Part shown: piece by piece, positions 1-9,000 of the stretch
How the letters are laid out: each line of letters begins with the position of its first letter
How positions within the stretch are numbered: position 1 is the first letter of the stretch
NCBI GenBank assembly: GCA_947628395.1
Contig: CANQZP010000004.1
Location: 1-33,967 of the forward strand
Origin: an uncultured Clostridia bacterium
GTDB taxonomy: Bacteria; Bacillota; Clostridia; TANB77; CAG-508
Direction: 5' to 3'
Length of the DNA stretch: 33,967 nt
Position numbers and translations under genes: made by a program
Notes under the pieces: model-generated
Databases searched by the model: none
What the model saw: only the letters and a program-made list of their open reading frames with translations
Told to the model about the DNA's origin: nothing

Positions 1-124
1 GGTTGAAAAATAATTACAATTTTGGCGTTGTCAAACTTCATTTGAAATTTAATCACCGTACAAAAAGTACGCCTTATAAATTTCAAACTCGTTTTCCTAG
101 CCAAAATTTAATTCTTTTCCAACC
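1..124. repeat. Nested imperfect palindrome upstream of the ABC exporter
   Basis: Outer arms at 1-26 and 100-124 are near-complementary (about 23 of 26 positions). Inside them TTTGAAATTTA (41-51) pairs perfectly with TAAATTTCAAA (77-87), and CGTAC/GTACG (57-61/67-71) closes a small AAAAA loop. The whole 124 bp can fold as one interrupted cruciform. It could be a MITE-like intergenic repeat or a structured 5' leader of the exporter mRNA. It lies at the window edge, so its true left border is unknown. Confidence 0.55.
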
Positions 125-156
125 AAATTTGTGCCTTAGAAAGGAATTGTAGTATA

Positions 157-2025
157 ATGAAAAATAAAGCTAGAATTGATTTTAAGGTTTTAGGAAGAGT
201 CCTAAAATACCTTTTTAAAAATTATAAATTAAGAATATTTTTTGTAATTGTTTGCCTTTTATTAAGTACAGGAGCATCAGTAGCGGCAAATCTTTACCTA
301 CAAACATTAATAGATGATTACATAGTTCCACTTGTAGGTATGAAAAATCCAGTATTTACATCACTTATAAAAGCAATAGGAGTTATTATAGGAATTTATG
401 CAGTTGGAGTAATAGCTAACTTTTTATCAAGTAGGCTAATGGTCAAAGCATCTGAAGGAACTTTAAAGAAGATTCGTGATGAGATGTTTGTTAAAATGCA
501 AAGACTACCTATAAGATATTTTGATACACACTCACATGGAGATATAATGAGTAGATATACTAATGATACAGATACTTTAAGCCAAATGATTTCTCAAACA
601 ATTCCACAGACATTCTCAGTAATTACAACAATAGTAGTAATATTTGTTTCTATGATAGTAACAAATATATATTTAACAGCAGTAGTAGTTTTATTTTTAG
701 GAATAATACTTGTAATAACTAGATTTATGACTTCAAGAAGCGGAAATTATTTTATTAAACAACAAGAAGCAGTTGGTAAATTAAATGGATATATAGAAGA
801 AATGATAAATGGGCAAAAAGTAGTTAAAGTATTTTGTTATGAGGATAGAGCAAAAAAAAGATTTGATGAGTTAAATGAAAACTTATCAGAGCACATGTAT
901 AATGCTAATAAATTTGTAAATTCTATAGGCCCAGTAAATGGAAACTTAGGAAATACGCTATATGCGGTATTAGCATTAGTAGGAGGACTACTTGCAGTAA
1001 ATGGTATAGGAAATGTTACAGTAGGTTTGATAGTAGCATTTTTGCAACTAAGTAAAACATTTATAAGACCTATAAATGAAGTTTCAAGACAGCTAAATTC
1101 AGTAGTTATGGCAGTTGCTGGGGCAAAGAGAATATTTGAATTAATAGATGAAAAACCTGAAGAAAACAATGGATATGTTACTTTAGTAAATGTAAAAGAA
1201 GAAGACGGAAAACTTATAGAGACTAAAGAGAGAACAAATAACTGGGCTTGGAAACACCCACATTCAGATGGAACAATAGAATATGTTAAATTAAAAGGAA
1301 ATATTGAACTTTTTGATGTCGATTTTAGTTATGACGGAGAAAAAACAGTATTAGAAAATATTAGTTTATATGCAAAACCAGGACAAAAAATTGCATTTGT
1401 TGGTGCTACGGGTGCAGGGAAAACAACAATTACGAATTTGATAAATCGTTTTTATGATATTGAAGATGGAAAGATTAGATATGATGGAATAAATATAAAT
1501 AAAATAAAAAAGGAAGACTTAAGATTTTCGCTTGGTATGGTTCTTCAAGATACACATCTTTTTACTGGAACTATTAAGGAGAATATAAAATATGGAAGGG
1601 AAGATGCGTCAGATGAAGAAGTAATAAAAGCAGCAAAGCTTGCGAATGCGCATGATTTTATAACTAGACTTCCAAAGGGATATGATACTTATATATCAGG
1701 AGATGGAGCTAGTCTTTCTCAAGGACAAAGACAACTTTTGGCAATAGCTAGATGTGCATTATGTGATCCACCAGTAATGATATTAGATGAAGCAACATCA
1801 AGTATAGATACAAGAACAGAAAAGATAGTTCAAGATGGTATGGATAAGTTAATGGAGGGAAGAACAGTTTTTGTAATAGCGCATAGGCTTTCGACTGTTA
1901 GAAATGCGAAAGCTATTATGGTTTTAGATCATGGTAAAATAATAGAGAGGGGTAGCCATGAGGAATTAATTGCTCAAAAAGGACAATATTATAAATTATA
2001 CACGGGAGCATTTGAATTAGAATAA
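157..2025 (+). CDS. ABC exporter half-transporter (fused membrane and ATPase domains)
   Basis: A 622-residue type IV exporter subunit (MsbA/LmrA/BmrA-like). Residues about 20-320 form the six-helix membrane domain. The nucleotide-binding domain has Walker A GATGAGKTT (416-424), signature LSQGQRQ (520-526), Walker B ending D544 with catalytic E545, and switch His576. An insert of about 45 residues (340-385, with the WAWKHPH patch) lies between the domains; it is typical of one subunit of heterodimeric Firmicutes multidrug/peptide exporters, whose partner is usually the gene just upstream and would lie outside this window. It should pump hydrophobic compounds, lipids or peptides outward at the expense of ATP; the substrate cannot be read from the sequence. 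The start follows an AAAGGA site about 11 nt upstream. No functional link to the downstream surface operons is evident. Confidence 0.93.
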   Translation: MKNKARIDFKVLGRVLKYLFKNYKLRIFFVIVCLLLSTGASVAANLYLQTLIDDYIVPLVGMKNPVFTSLIKAIGVIIGIYAVGVIANFLSSRLMVKASEGTLKKIRDEMFVKMQRLPIRYFDTHSHGDIMSRYTNDTDTLSQMISQTIPQTFSVITTIVVIFVSMIVTNIYLTAVVVLFLGIILVITRFMTSRSGNYFIKQQEAVGKLNGYIEEMINGQKVVKVFCYEDRAKKRFDELNENLSEHMYNANKFVNSIGPVNGNLGNTLYAVLALVGGLLAVNGIGNVTVGLIVAFLQLSKTFIRPINEVSRQLNSVVMAVAGAKRIFELIDEKPEENNGYVTLVNVKEEDGKLIETKERTNNWAWKHPHSDGTIEYVKLKGNIELFDVDFSYDGEKTVLENISLYAKPGQKIAFVGATGAGKTTITNLINRFYDIEDGKIRYDGININKIKKEDLRFSLGMVLQDTHLFTGTIKENIKYGREDASDEEVIKAAKLANAHDFITRLPKGYDTYISGDGASLSQGQRQLLAIARCALCDPPVMILDEATSSIDTRTEKIVQDGMDKLMEGRTVFVIAHRLSTVRNAKAIMVLDHGKIIERGSHEELIAQKGQYYKLYTGAFELE

Positions 2026-2071
2026 GAAATACACACAACCGTAAGGAAATTAAGGTCGGACAAAAGGGAGG

Positions 2072-2171
2072 GAGGGCGGACGCAAGGCCCGCCCCTACAA
2101 ATATAGGGTAAGGCCAAGAAGAAGAATATATTATTGTAAAAGGTGTAGGGGCGGGGCTTGTCTCCGCCCTC
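2072..2171. repeat. GC-rich inverted repeat (REP/MITE-like)
   Basis: Two 27-bp arms (2072-2098 and 2145-2171) are near-perfect inverted copies with cores GGGCGG..CCCGCCCC and GGGGCGGGG..CCGCCC, separated by 46 bp of AT-rich sequence. Their GC content stands far above everything around them. No adjacent T-run supports a plain terminator. Dispersed GC-rich palindromes of this kind are common between genes in low-GC Clostridia; treating it as a mobile or multicopy repeat is inference from composition and shape. Confidence 0.6.
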
Positions 2172-2275
2172 TTGACTGCTCTTAGAAGAAAATGAAAAAT
2201 CTTTATCAATGAAAAAGTTATCTGTTTCCTTTGTCTTAGACAACATAAAAAAGAAATAAAAATATTAAAGAAATG

Positions 2276-2318
2276 TAATATATTTGTTATATGCAAAAAT
2301 ATAAAATTACAGTATAAT
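2276..2318 (+). promoter_or_regulatory. Promoter of pilus operon 1 with shared 23-bp element
   Basis: A 23-bp block (2276-2298) ending in TTATATGCAAAA recurs with 21 of 23 identical bases at 5987-6009, upstream of surface operon 2. The -10 box is TATAAT at 2313-2318. Counting 17 bp back puts TATGCA (2290-2295) in the -35 position, a poor match to TTGACA, so the promoter may need an activator that reads the conserved block. The spacing from block to -10 is the same in both copies. This 343-bp gap otherwise holds only the GC-rich inverted repeat. Confidence 0.6.
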
Positions 2319-2368
2319 TTAATTGAAGAAGTATATTTTTTAGTGTTTAAAAATAAAAAGGAGAAATA

Positions 2369-4006
2369 ATGAAAAACAATTTATTTTATAAAATTTTTGC
2401 AAGTATCATAGTTATAGCTTTAATTCTTAGTAATGTAATAAATACAAATGTATATGCTGTAAGTAGCTATACAATTACAATTACTAAAAAAGAAGCTGGC
2501 CATGAGTATGAAGCATACCAAATTTTTAAAGGTGATTTATACGATGAAAAAAATGTTCCAGAAAGTGAGCGTACAGATCCTAAATCAAGAACAAAGACAT
2601 TATCTAATATTGAATGGGGTAGTGGAGTTAATGATAAAGATGGATTATTAAATGAATTAAAAACAAATGATATTTTAAAGACTATTTTTACAGAAGAAAC
2701 TACGACAGCAAAACAAGTTGCAGTTATTCTTGAAGGATTGGAAGAAGACAGCACTCAATTAAAAGTTTTTGCTGAAATTATTAATAAACATTTAACCTCT
2801 ACATCAGCTGCATCAACTGAAAATGATGATAATTATACAATTCAAGTTAATGATGCAGGATACTATTTTATAAAAGACAAAAACTCTTCATTAGATGAAA
2901 GTGAATATTCAGCATATACTAGATATATGTTAAAAGTTGTTAGTGACATAACAGTTGAACCAAAATCCGAAAAACCTTCTGTTAAGAAATCTTTATCTGA
3001 AACAGAAAATAAAGCTGTAGATGATCATGCAATAAACGAAAAATTTGATTATTATTTAACAGCTACTCTTTCACCAAATATAGAATATAGTGAATATGAG
3101 GAATATAAACTTATATTTGAAGATACAGTGGAAACAGGAATTACATATGATGAGATTGAAAGTGTTATTATAAAAGATGCAAAAGAATCCAATGATAATG
3201 CTATAACTGAATTTACTTTGACTAAAGATACAGATTATACTGATGTTGTCAAAAATCTAAATAGAACAATTACTGTAAATGATTTAGTAAATATTCTTGA
3301 GACTAAACATGCAGATATAACAAAAGGTCTTAAAGTTGTAGTCAAATATAAAGCACATCTAAATGAAAATGCTAAAATATCAAAAAAAGATTCATCAGAA
3401 AATAGTCCAAATGTTAATACTGTAAAACTTAAATATTCTAATGATCCAAATTTAAATAATGAAGAATCAATGGGTACTACTGTAGAAGATAAAGCATATG
3501 TATTTACTTATGGTGTTGATAATACAAAATATTCAAAATATGCAACTAAAGATGTGAATGAAGGAGTCTTAGAGGGGGCAGGATTTAAAATTTATAAAAA
3601 AGGCGAAAGTAATGATATAAAATTAAAATGGGATGACAATTTAAAAGCATATCGCCCTGTTGGAACTGAGGAAGAAGCTGATGATATGATGAGATCTCAA
3701 AAAGACGGTCAATTTAATATTGTGGGTCTAGATTCTGGAAGTTATATATTAAAAGAAGAAGATACACCTGAAGGCTATAATACATGTGATCCTATAGAAA
3801 TAGTAATTACTACTAGCTTGGAAGAAACTGAAGGTTCAGCACAAGTTACTTTTACTGTAGCTGAACATGTAAAAAATGATATTATAAATGTTCATGGTTC
3901 TAAATTACCTAGTACAGGTAGTATAGCTTTAATAGTAATAACAGGAGTTGCTATAGTTTTAGGTATTACTGGAATAATTCTTTCAAAAAATAAGAAAAAG
4001 GAGTAA
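2369..4006 (+). CDS. LPXTG fimbrial (pilin) subunit, isopeptide-forming
   Basis: A 545-residue sortase-polymerised pilin, probably the shaft. A signal peptide covers about residues 1-30 with cleavage after VYA. A pilin-type motif VEPK (196-199) lies at a domain boundary, and Lys199 is the candidate for the inter-subunit bond. Residues about 205-390 look like an isopeptide D2-type fimbrial domain; about 400-500 is a Cna-B/SpaA-like domain with the E-box YILKEEDTPEGY (459-470). The C-terminus is LPSTG (513-517), a hydrophobic helix and a KNKKKE tail, a canonical sorting signal. A strong AAGGAG site precedes the ATG. It heads an operon with the class C sortase 53 bp downstream, the usual pairing of major pilin and polymerase. 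Assignment as shaft rather than minor pilin rests on gene order and the pilin motif. Confidence 0.88.
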   Translation: MKNNLFYKIFASIIVIALILSNVINTNVYAVSSYTITITKKEAGHEYEAYQIFKGDLYDEKNVPESERTDPKSRTKTLSNIEWGSGVNDKDGLLNELKTNDILKTIFTEETTTAKQVAVILEGLEEDSTQLKVFAEIINKHLTSTSAASTENDDNYTIQVNDAGYYFIKDKNSSLDESEYSAYTRYMLKVVSDITVEPKSEKPSVKKSLSETENKAVDDHAINEKFDYYLTATLSPNIEYSEYEEYKLIFEDTVETGITYDEIESVIIKDAKESNDNAITEFTLTKDTDYTDVVKNLNRTITVNDLVNILETKHADITKGLKVVVKYKAHLNENAKISKKDSSENSPNVNTVKLKYSNDPNLNNEESMGTTVEDKAYVFTYGVDNTKYSKYATKDVNEGVLEGAGFKIYKKGESNDIKLKWDDNLKAYRPVGTEEEADDMMRSQKDGQFNIVGLDSGSYILKEEDTPEGYNTCDPIEIVITTSLEETEGSAQVTFTVAEHVKNDIINVHGSKLPSTGSIALIVITGVAIVLGITGIILSKNKKKE

Positions 4007-4012
4007 TCTAAA

Positions 4013-4045
4013 AAACAGATAAGTATGATGAATGCTTATCTGTTT
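4013..4045 (+). promoter_or_regulatory. Intercistronic hairpin between pilin and sortase
   Basis: AAACAGATAAG (4013-4023) pairs perfectly with CTTATCTGTTT (4035-4045) across an 11-nt loop. No T-run follows, so it is not a standard intrinsic terminator. It lies 7 nt after the pilin stop codon and 14 nt before the sortase start. It could be an RNA-processing or stability element that leaves much more pilin than sortase message, or a weak terminator. Confidence 0.65.
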
Positions 4046-4059
4046 GTGATATAACAATT

Positions 4060-4911
4060 ATGAAAAAAATATCTATAAGAGAAATCATATCAAAAATATT
4101 CATAATAATCGCAATAGTTTTACTTTGTTATCCAGCATTTGCTGAAATATATAATAAATATCATTCATCTTATGTAATAAAAGAATACGAAGATTCAGTT
4201 GATGAAATAAGTGAAGAAAAATACAATCAACTTATGGAAGAAGCAAAGGAATATAATGAAAGTCTTCATAATAGTGCAACTAGATTTGATTTATCAGAAA
4301 AACAAAAAGAAAAATATATGTCTCTTTTAAATGTTAGTGGAAATGGAGTTATGGGAGTTATTTCAATTCCAAAAATAAAAGTAAAACTTCCAATTTATCA
4401 CACAGCAGATGATGACGTATTACAAGTAGCAATAGGCCACATACCAGGTAGCTCACTACCAATTGGAGGAGAAGGAACACATGCAGTACTATCTGGACAT
4501 AGAGGTTTAGCTCAAGCATCAATATTTACTAATTTACCACAATTAGAAAAAGGAGACACATTTAATATTGAAGTATTAAAAGAAGTCCTAACTTATAAAG
4601 TTGATAAAATTGAAACTGTATTACCATCAGAAATTGAGAATATTGAAATTGTAGATGGAGAAGATTATTGTACACTTGTAACTTGTACACCACTAGGAAT
4701 CAATAGTCATAGACTTTTAGTAAGAGGTCATAGAATAGAAACAATTTATGAAAATGAAGATACAAATGATAATATGCTAAAAGAAGTCATAAAAGGGAAT
4801 GTACTTACAACTTATCAAATTATTATGCTTATTATTGCATTACTATTTTTTATAATTGGATTTTGTTATCCACTTATAAAAAGTATAATAGAAATAAAAA
4901 AGAAAGAGTAG
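4060..4911 (+). CDS. Class C (pilin-polymerising) sortase
   Basis: A 283-residue membrane transpeptidase that cleaves LPXTG-type signals between Thr and Gly and joins the pilin to a lysine of the next subunit. An N-terminal membrane segment covers about 10-29. The catalytic triad is visible: His147 in SGHRG, Cys209 in TLVTC, and Arg218 in SHRLLVRGHR; the TCTPLGxNxHR context is typical of class C. A second membrane segment (about 250-275) with a KKKE tail is also usual for this class. The ATG has no recognisable Shine-Dalgarno sequence (upstream bases are GATATAACAATT), whereas the pilin has a strong one, so translation may be low or coupled. No signal peptidase gene of the kind often found in pilus islands is present. 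Confidence 0.92.
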   Translation: MKKISIREIISKIFIIIAIVLLCYPAFAEIYNKYHSSYVIKEYEDSVDEISEEKYNQLMEEAKEYNESLHNSATRFDLSEKQKEKYMSLLNVSGNGVMGVISIPKIKVKLPIYHTADDDVLQVAIGHIPGSSLPIGGEGTHAVLSGHRGLAQASIFTNLPQLEKGDTFNIEVLKEVLTYKVDKIETVLPSEIENIEIVDGEDYCTLVTCTPLGINSHRLLVRGHRIETIYENEDTNDNMLKEVIKGNVLTTYQIIMLIIALLFFIIGFCYPLIKSIIEIKKKE

Positions 4912-4915
4912 AAAT

Positions 4916-5704
4916 ATGAGAAAAACATTAAAAAAATTTAGTATGATAATATTTATTATTGTATTAATAACAAATTTAATAATTCCGACATATGCAGTAG
5001 AATCTGAAAGCGAATCATCATCAGAAAATGATTCTATAAATAATAATGAATCAGAACCAGAGTCAGAGGAAGAAACAGAAATAAATTCTAATAAAAAAAG
5101 TGAATCATCGTTAGAAATAAATTTTATAACTAATAATAGTACTATTCCAATGGATAATGTGAATATATCAATTTATAAATTGGCTTCTTTTGAAAATAAA
5201 GATTTTTCAATCACATGGGAAGATACTTATTCTGATCATATGATAGATTTAGGATTAGCTACTGATGAAGAAATAATTTCAGAAGCTTCTGAATTAGCTA
5301 ATTTTGTAGATACAAACAATATAAATGCAGACTATAGCATAAAAACAGATTCTAATGGAAAAGCAACTGTAACTCTTGAAAATGGTATTTACTTGATATA
5401 TGGAGAAAAAACTGTAAAAAATGATATAACTTATACACCTAATCCTTGTATTATACAATTACCATATACAGACGAAGATGGAACACTAATATATGATGCT
5501 TCTGTAGAATTAAAATATGTGATGAAAATTCCTGATCCTACACCTACTATTGAGCCAGGAAAGACAGGATCTACTAAAAAAAGTTTTATTCCAAAAACAG
5601 GAGATATAATTCTAATAGTAGTTGGAATATTAATATTAGTTCTTGCTTTAAATATTCTACAAATGATACATGAAGTAAGAAAAAGCAAAAATAAAAATAA
5701 ATAG
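4916..5704 (+). CDS. Minor surface/pilin protein with IPKTG sorting signal
   Basis: A 262-residue secreted protein, not assigned to a named family. A signal peptide covers about 1-27 (cleavage after TYA), followed by a Ser/Glu-rich low-complexity stretch (about 28-65). Residues about 70-200 resemble a pilin-type N-terminal domain (NISIYKLA... and NGIYLIYGE). A Pro/Thr linker leads to FIPKTGD (224-230), a hydrophobic helix and a basic tail. The signal has Ile for Leu and Lys at the variable position, like signals of minor or basal pilins. The gene starts 4 bp after the sortase stop, so translational coupling is likely. Plausible roles are basal anchor or minor decorating subunit of the pilus; which one is a guess. 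Confidence 0.75.
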   Translation: MRKTLKKFSMIIFIIVLITNLIIPTYAVESESESSSENDSINNNESEPESEEETEINSNKKSESSLEINFITNNSTIPMDNVNISIYKLASFENKDFSITWEDTYSDHMIDLGLATDEEIISEASELANFVDTNNINADYSIKTDSNGKATVTLENGIYLIYGEKTVKNDITYTPNPCIIQLPYTDEDGTLIYDASVELKYVMKIPDPTPTIEPGKTGSTKKSFIPKTGDIILIVVGILILVLALNILQMIHEVRKSKNKNK

Positions 5705-5720
5705 AATTATAGTATTTAGA

Positions 5721-5765
5721 AAAAACCATATTTAAAACAATATTATTTTAAATATGGTTTTTTTT
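5721..5765 (+). terminator. Intrinsic terminator of pilus operon 1
   Basis: AAACCATATTTAAAA (5723-5737) pairs with TTTTAAATATGGTTT (5746-5760) and runs straight into five further T residues. It lies 18 bp after the last gene of the operon and separates it from surface operon 2. Confidence 0.9.
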
Positions 5766-5849
5766 AGAGCAAAAGTGGACACATTCCAAAAGTCTAGGCA
5801 AAAATTAACGAAAGAGATGAGAATTTTGGAATGTGTCCACTTTTGTTCT
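5766..5849. repeat. 26-bp-arm palindrome in the inter-operon gap
   Basis: Arms at 5766-5791 and 5824-5849 are inverted copies with a single mismatch and enclose 32 bp. The core is GTGGACACATTCCAAAA. It directly follows the terminator, and its right arm has no proper T-run, so it is more than a second terminator. Its inner arm half resembles the stem of the terminator at 30590-30634 (ACACCTTCCAAAAG), suggesting a family of related palindromes. A REP/MITE-type element is possible; no transposase is present. From 5850 to 5980 I see only AT-rich sequence. Confidence 0.6.
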
Positions 5850-5986
5850 AAAATTAAGTAAAAGATAGAAAACCGTAAGAAAAAAGCAAATATTGTATGT
5901 AAATTGATGAAAAAATGTAATTAAAATTTTATATTTTAAGAAAATAGTATTTTGCGTAAAGAAATATTAAAAATAGCTTACAAATA

Positions 5987-6029
5987 TAATATTTTTATTA
6001 TATGCAAAATTAAAATAATATGCTAAATT
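5987..6029 (+). promoter_or_regulatory. Promoter of surface operon 2 with shared 23-bp element
   Basis: The block 5987-6009, ending TTATATGCAAAA, matches 2276-2298 at 21 of 23 positions. Seventeen bp after TATGCA (6001-6006) lies TGC-TAAATT, an extended -10 type box at 6024-6029, in the same register as TATAAT in the first operon. A GAGAGGA ribosome binding site at about 6054-6060 follows, 9 nt before the ATG. Confidence 0.58.
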
Positions 6030-6069
6030 TTAATCAGTTTATTATATATTAAAGAGAGGAAAGTCCAAT

Positions 6070-9000
6070 ATGAGAGTTTTCAAAAAAGCATTATTAATCA
6101 TTTTAATTCTTTGTATAACATGTATATCAACACCGATATATGCATTTGGAGAATTAATAAATCAAGAAAAAGAAATAAGCAAAAATAGAAAATTAGAAGT
6201 AACAGAAGAAAAATCTAGCCAAGATGTAAATGTACCACCTGTTGTAGAGGAAAATAAAACTCCTGAAATAGGAGAAGAAAATCAACCTGTTACAGATGAG
6301 AATAAAATTCCTGAAACATCTGAAACAGAGAAAAATAATGCAACAGATACAGAAGAAAATAAAACTATTACTGAAGATGAAAATGAAAAATCTGGTAAAG
6401 AAGTAGCAGAAGAAAAAGAAATTGTTACAGAAGAGAGTTTAGAAAGTGTTTTAGAAAGAAGAAAAAGTATTCTTGAAGGTGATATTTTATCTAAGAAAAA
6501 TAAATCAGTTTCAAATGAAACTAAAAAAGAAGCAGCAGCAACGCTTTTTAGATCAATTAGTATGTCAATACAGGATTTCCTTGATAATATAACTAAAAAT
6601 ACAAAATTTAATAAAGAAGATAATAAATTACATTTTATCATAAAGCATTGGCATCATAATCAAACAGTAAAAAATGAAGAAAATGAAGAGTACGAAGAAA
6701 CTAATGATAGTGAAAAACTTGTTACCATAGAAGGTTATATAGAGAAAAAGGAAAATGAATCAGGATATAAAATTGAAATTAGAAAAGACACAGGTTCATA
6801 TACAAGCATAACTAATGAAAATAAAGGAGATTGTTCAGATTATGTGGAAAATGTTGATACAACTAATGGAACAATAACACTTAAAGCGAATCCATTACAA
6901 CAAGATGGTAAGCCTTTAGAACACTTTACAGCCTTTGCAGTAGGAGCAGGACGTAAAGCAGTTGATGAGAATGAAGAACAGGAAAAGGTTACAGTTTCTT
7001 ATAAAGAAGACACACATTTAGTAAAAATACATACATATTACGTTAATGAAAATATGATAGTTGCTGGTAGTTCAGATAAAACTGTTTTTGGAACAACTGA
7101 AGGAACAGGTAGTCTAGAAAAAGATACAGCTATGGTTTATACATATATAAATGATAAAGATGACACACATAAAGCAGGAGATATTGTAAAAACTGAAGAA
7201 GGTAAAGCTGTATATGAAGGACAAACATTACCAACTGGTGTAAATCAAGAAGATGTACAATTAACCAAAGTTTACAGTACAGTAGAAGGATTACATACAG
7301 ATAAATCAATAAGTAAAACAGAGGATGATGATAGAAAATTTACTATTGATCTAGAATCATGGTTTTCAGGAGCAAAAGCTGCAAATATAGGACTTCTTTT
7401 AGATGCTTCTGGTAGTATGACTTTTACATCAGACACATTAGATCCAATAAATATAAATAATAGAGATATAAATTTAACTAGTCAAGAGAAAGCGAAACTT
7501 AAAGCAAAAGCTTTAACAAAAGGAAATTTTCCGACTGCCCCTGAAACAGCAAAAGATTGGGAAGAAGAAGTTTTTTTAACTCAAGAAGAAGTAAATGAAA
7601 TTTTAAATAATACTAATACAGATAATAATCCTTTAAGTGATAGTGAATATAATTACTATGTATTTAATGAATCTGCAGATGTAAATGAATATGCTCCTTT
7701 AGGATATTGGGATGGTTCTTTAAATAATAAATTATATGATACTCTTATAGGATATTACGAGTTTAATAAAGGTGATTATCCTAATGACAATGTCACAGAC
7801 AGAGATTGGCTAATAAATAGTGTAACAGGAAATGAAGCAAAATTAGTTAATCAAATTAGTACAGAAAAAATGAAAGAAGAGCCAGCAGGAAATGTATCAT
7901 TTGAAATTGTAGATAACCCTACTAATTGGAAAACAGACCACCATATAGCAATGAAAGATGGTAAAGGATTAGTAGTAAAAGAATTGGAAGAAACAGGGCT
8001 AGGTGTTTTATTAGATGTAAAACCATCAAGTGATAATTTTACAATATCTTTTACAATTGAAAAAGAAGCAGATAGTTCAACTGCAAAAGATAAAGGTAGT
8101 AGTAGTACATCTCAAAACTATACAGACCTTTTATATGTAGGACCATTAGAAAATATAAGAGATAATGAAAGTAATTTTTATAGAGTTGTTCGTGATGGTT
8201 CTGTTACAGGATCTGTAAATGGTGTTAGTGGTAATAGTAAAAATAGATTAAGAGGATATCAAAACGAATTAAATAACACGACTCCTCCTATGATTACAAA
8301 TGTAAATAATGTATTTAATAAACAAAATGATATCAAGACAGTTACATTAGTATTTAATAATGGACAGGTTACATCTTATTTAGATGGGGATAAGATAGGG
8401 GATGTAAATGATCAAAGTATACTATTAAGTGATAACAACATTGTTATTACAGGATTTGATAATGATTACGATGGTGCAGATTTATATATAGATAATATAC
8501 GTGTTTATGATGCAGCACTTGAGCCAAGCGATGTTGCAAAAATAAATAATGGTGACAATAAGGTGGAAGCTGAATATACAGCTTACAATAAATATGACGA
8601 AGAAGAAGTAAGAATTGCTTCAACAAAAGGTTATTTTGTTGATTCTGTAAAAGGTGGAATGAATGGATGGTACTATGTAAATCATGATTCAGATTGGGAT
8701 GGACATTATTTTAAACCTGGAATAGAAAGTGCCAAAGTATTATGGGGAATAAATACTAATGAACACGTATATTATACAGATAGTTTTTCAAATCCTACAA
8801 CAGATGTTAAAAAGAATCATAATAGTACAAATTATACATATACACCTACTAAAAATAGTCCAACAAAATTTTATATTGACGAAAACGGATATTTATGCTG
8901 TTTCTATACAAGAGGAACTCATCAAGATCAGACAGGAGCATCTTACGTATATAAGAAAGATGATTCAGCTGATATAAAAGTAGAATCTTTACAACGTGCT

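Noticed and set aside
150..159. TATAAT box at the exporter start codon
   Set aside because: It overlaps the ATG itself and would give a transcript lacking the visible ribosome site; a chance match in AT-rich sequence.
1916..2296. 126-codon minus-strand frame across the exporter end and gap
   Set aside because: It runs through the GC-rich inverted repeat, has a low-complexity Phe/Ile/Leu/Ser/Pro product and no ribosome site; it is a chance frame.
4013..4045. Terminator separating the pilin from the sortase
   Set aside because: The stem is perfect but no U-tract follows, so it is listed as an intercistronic structure instead.
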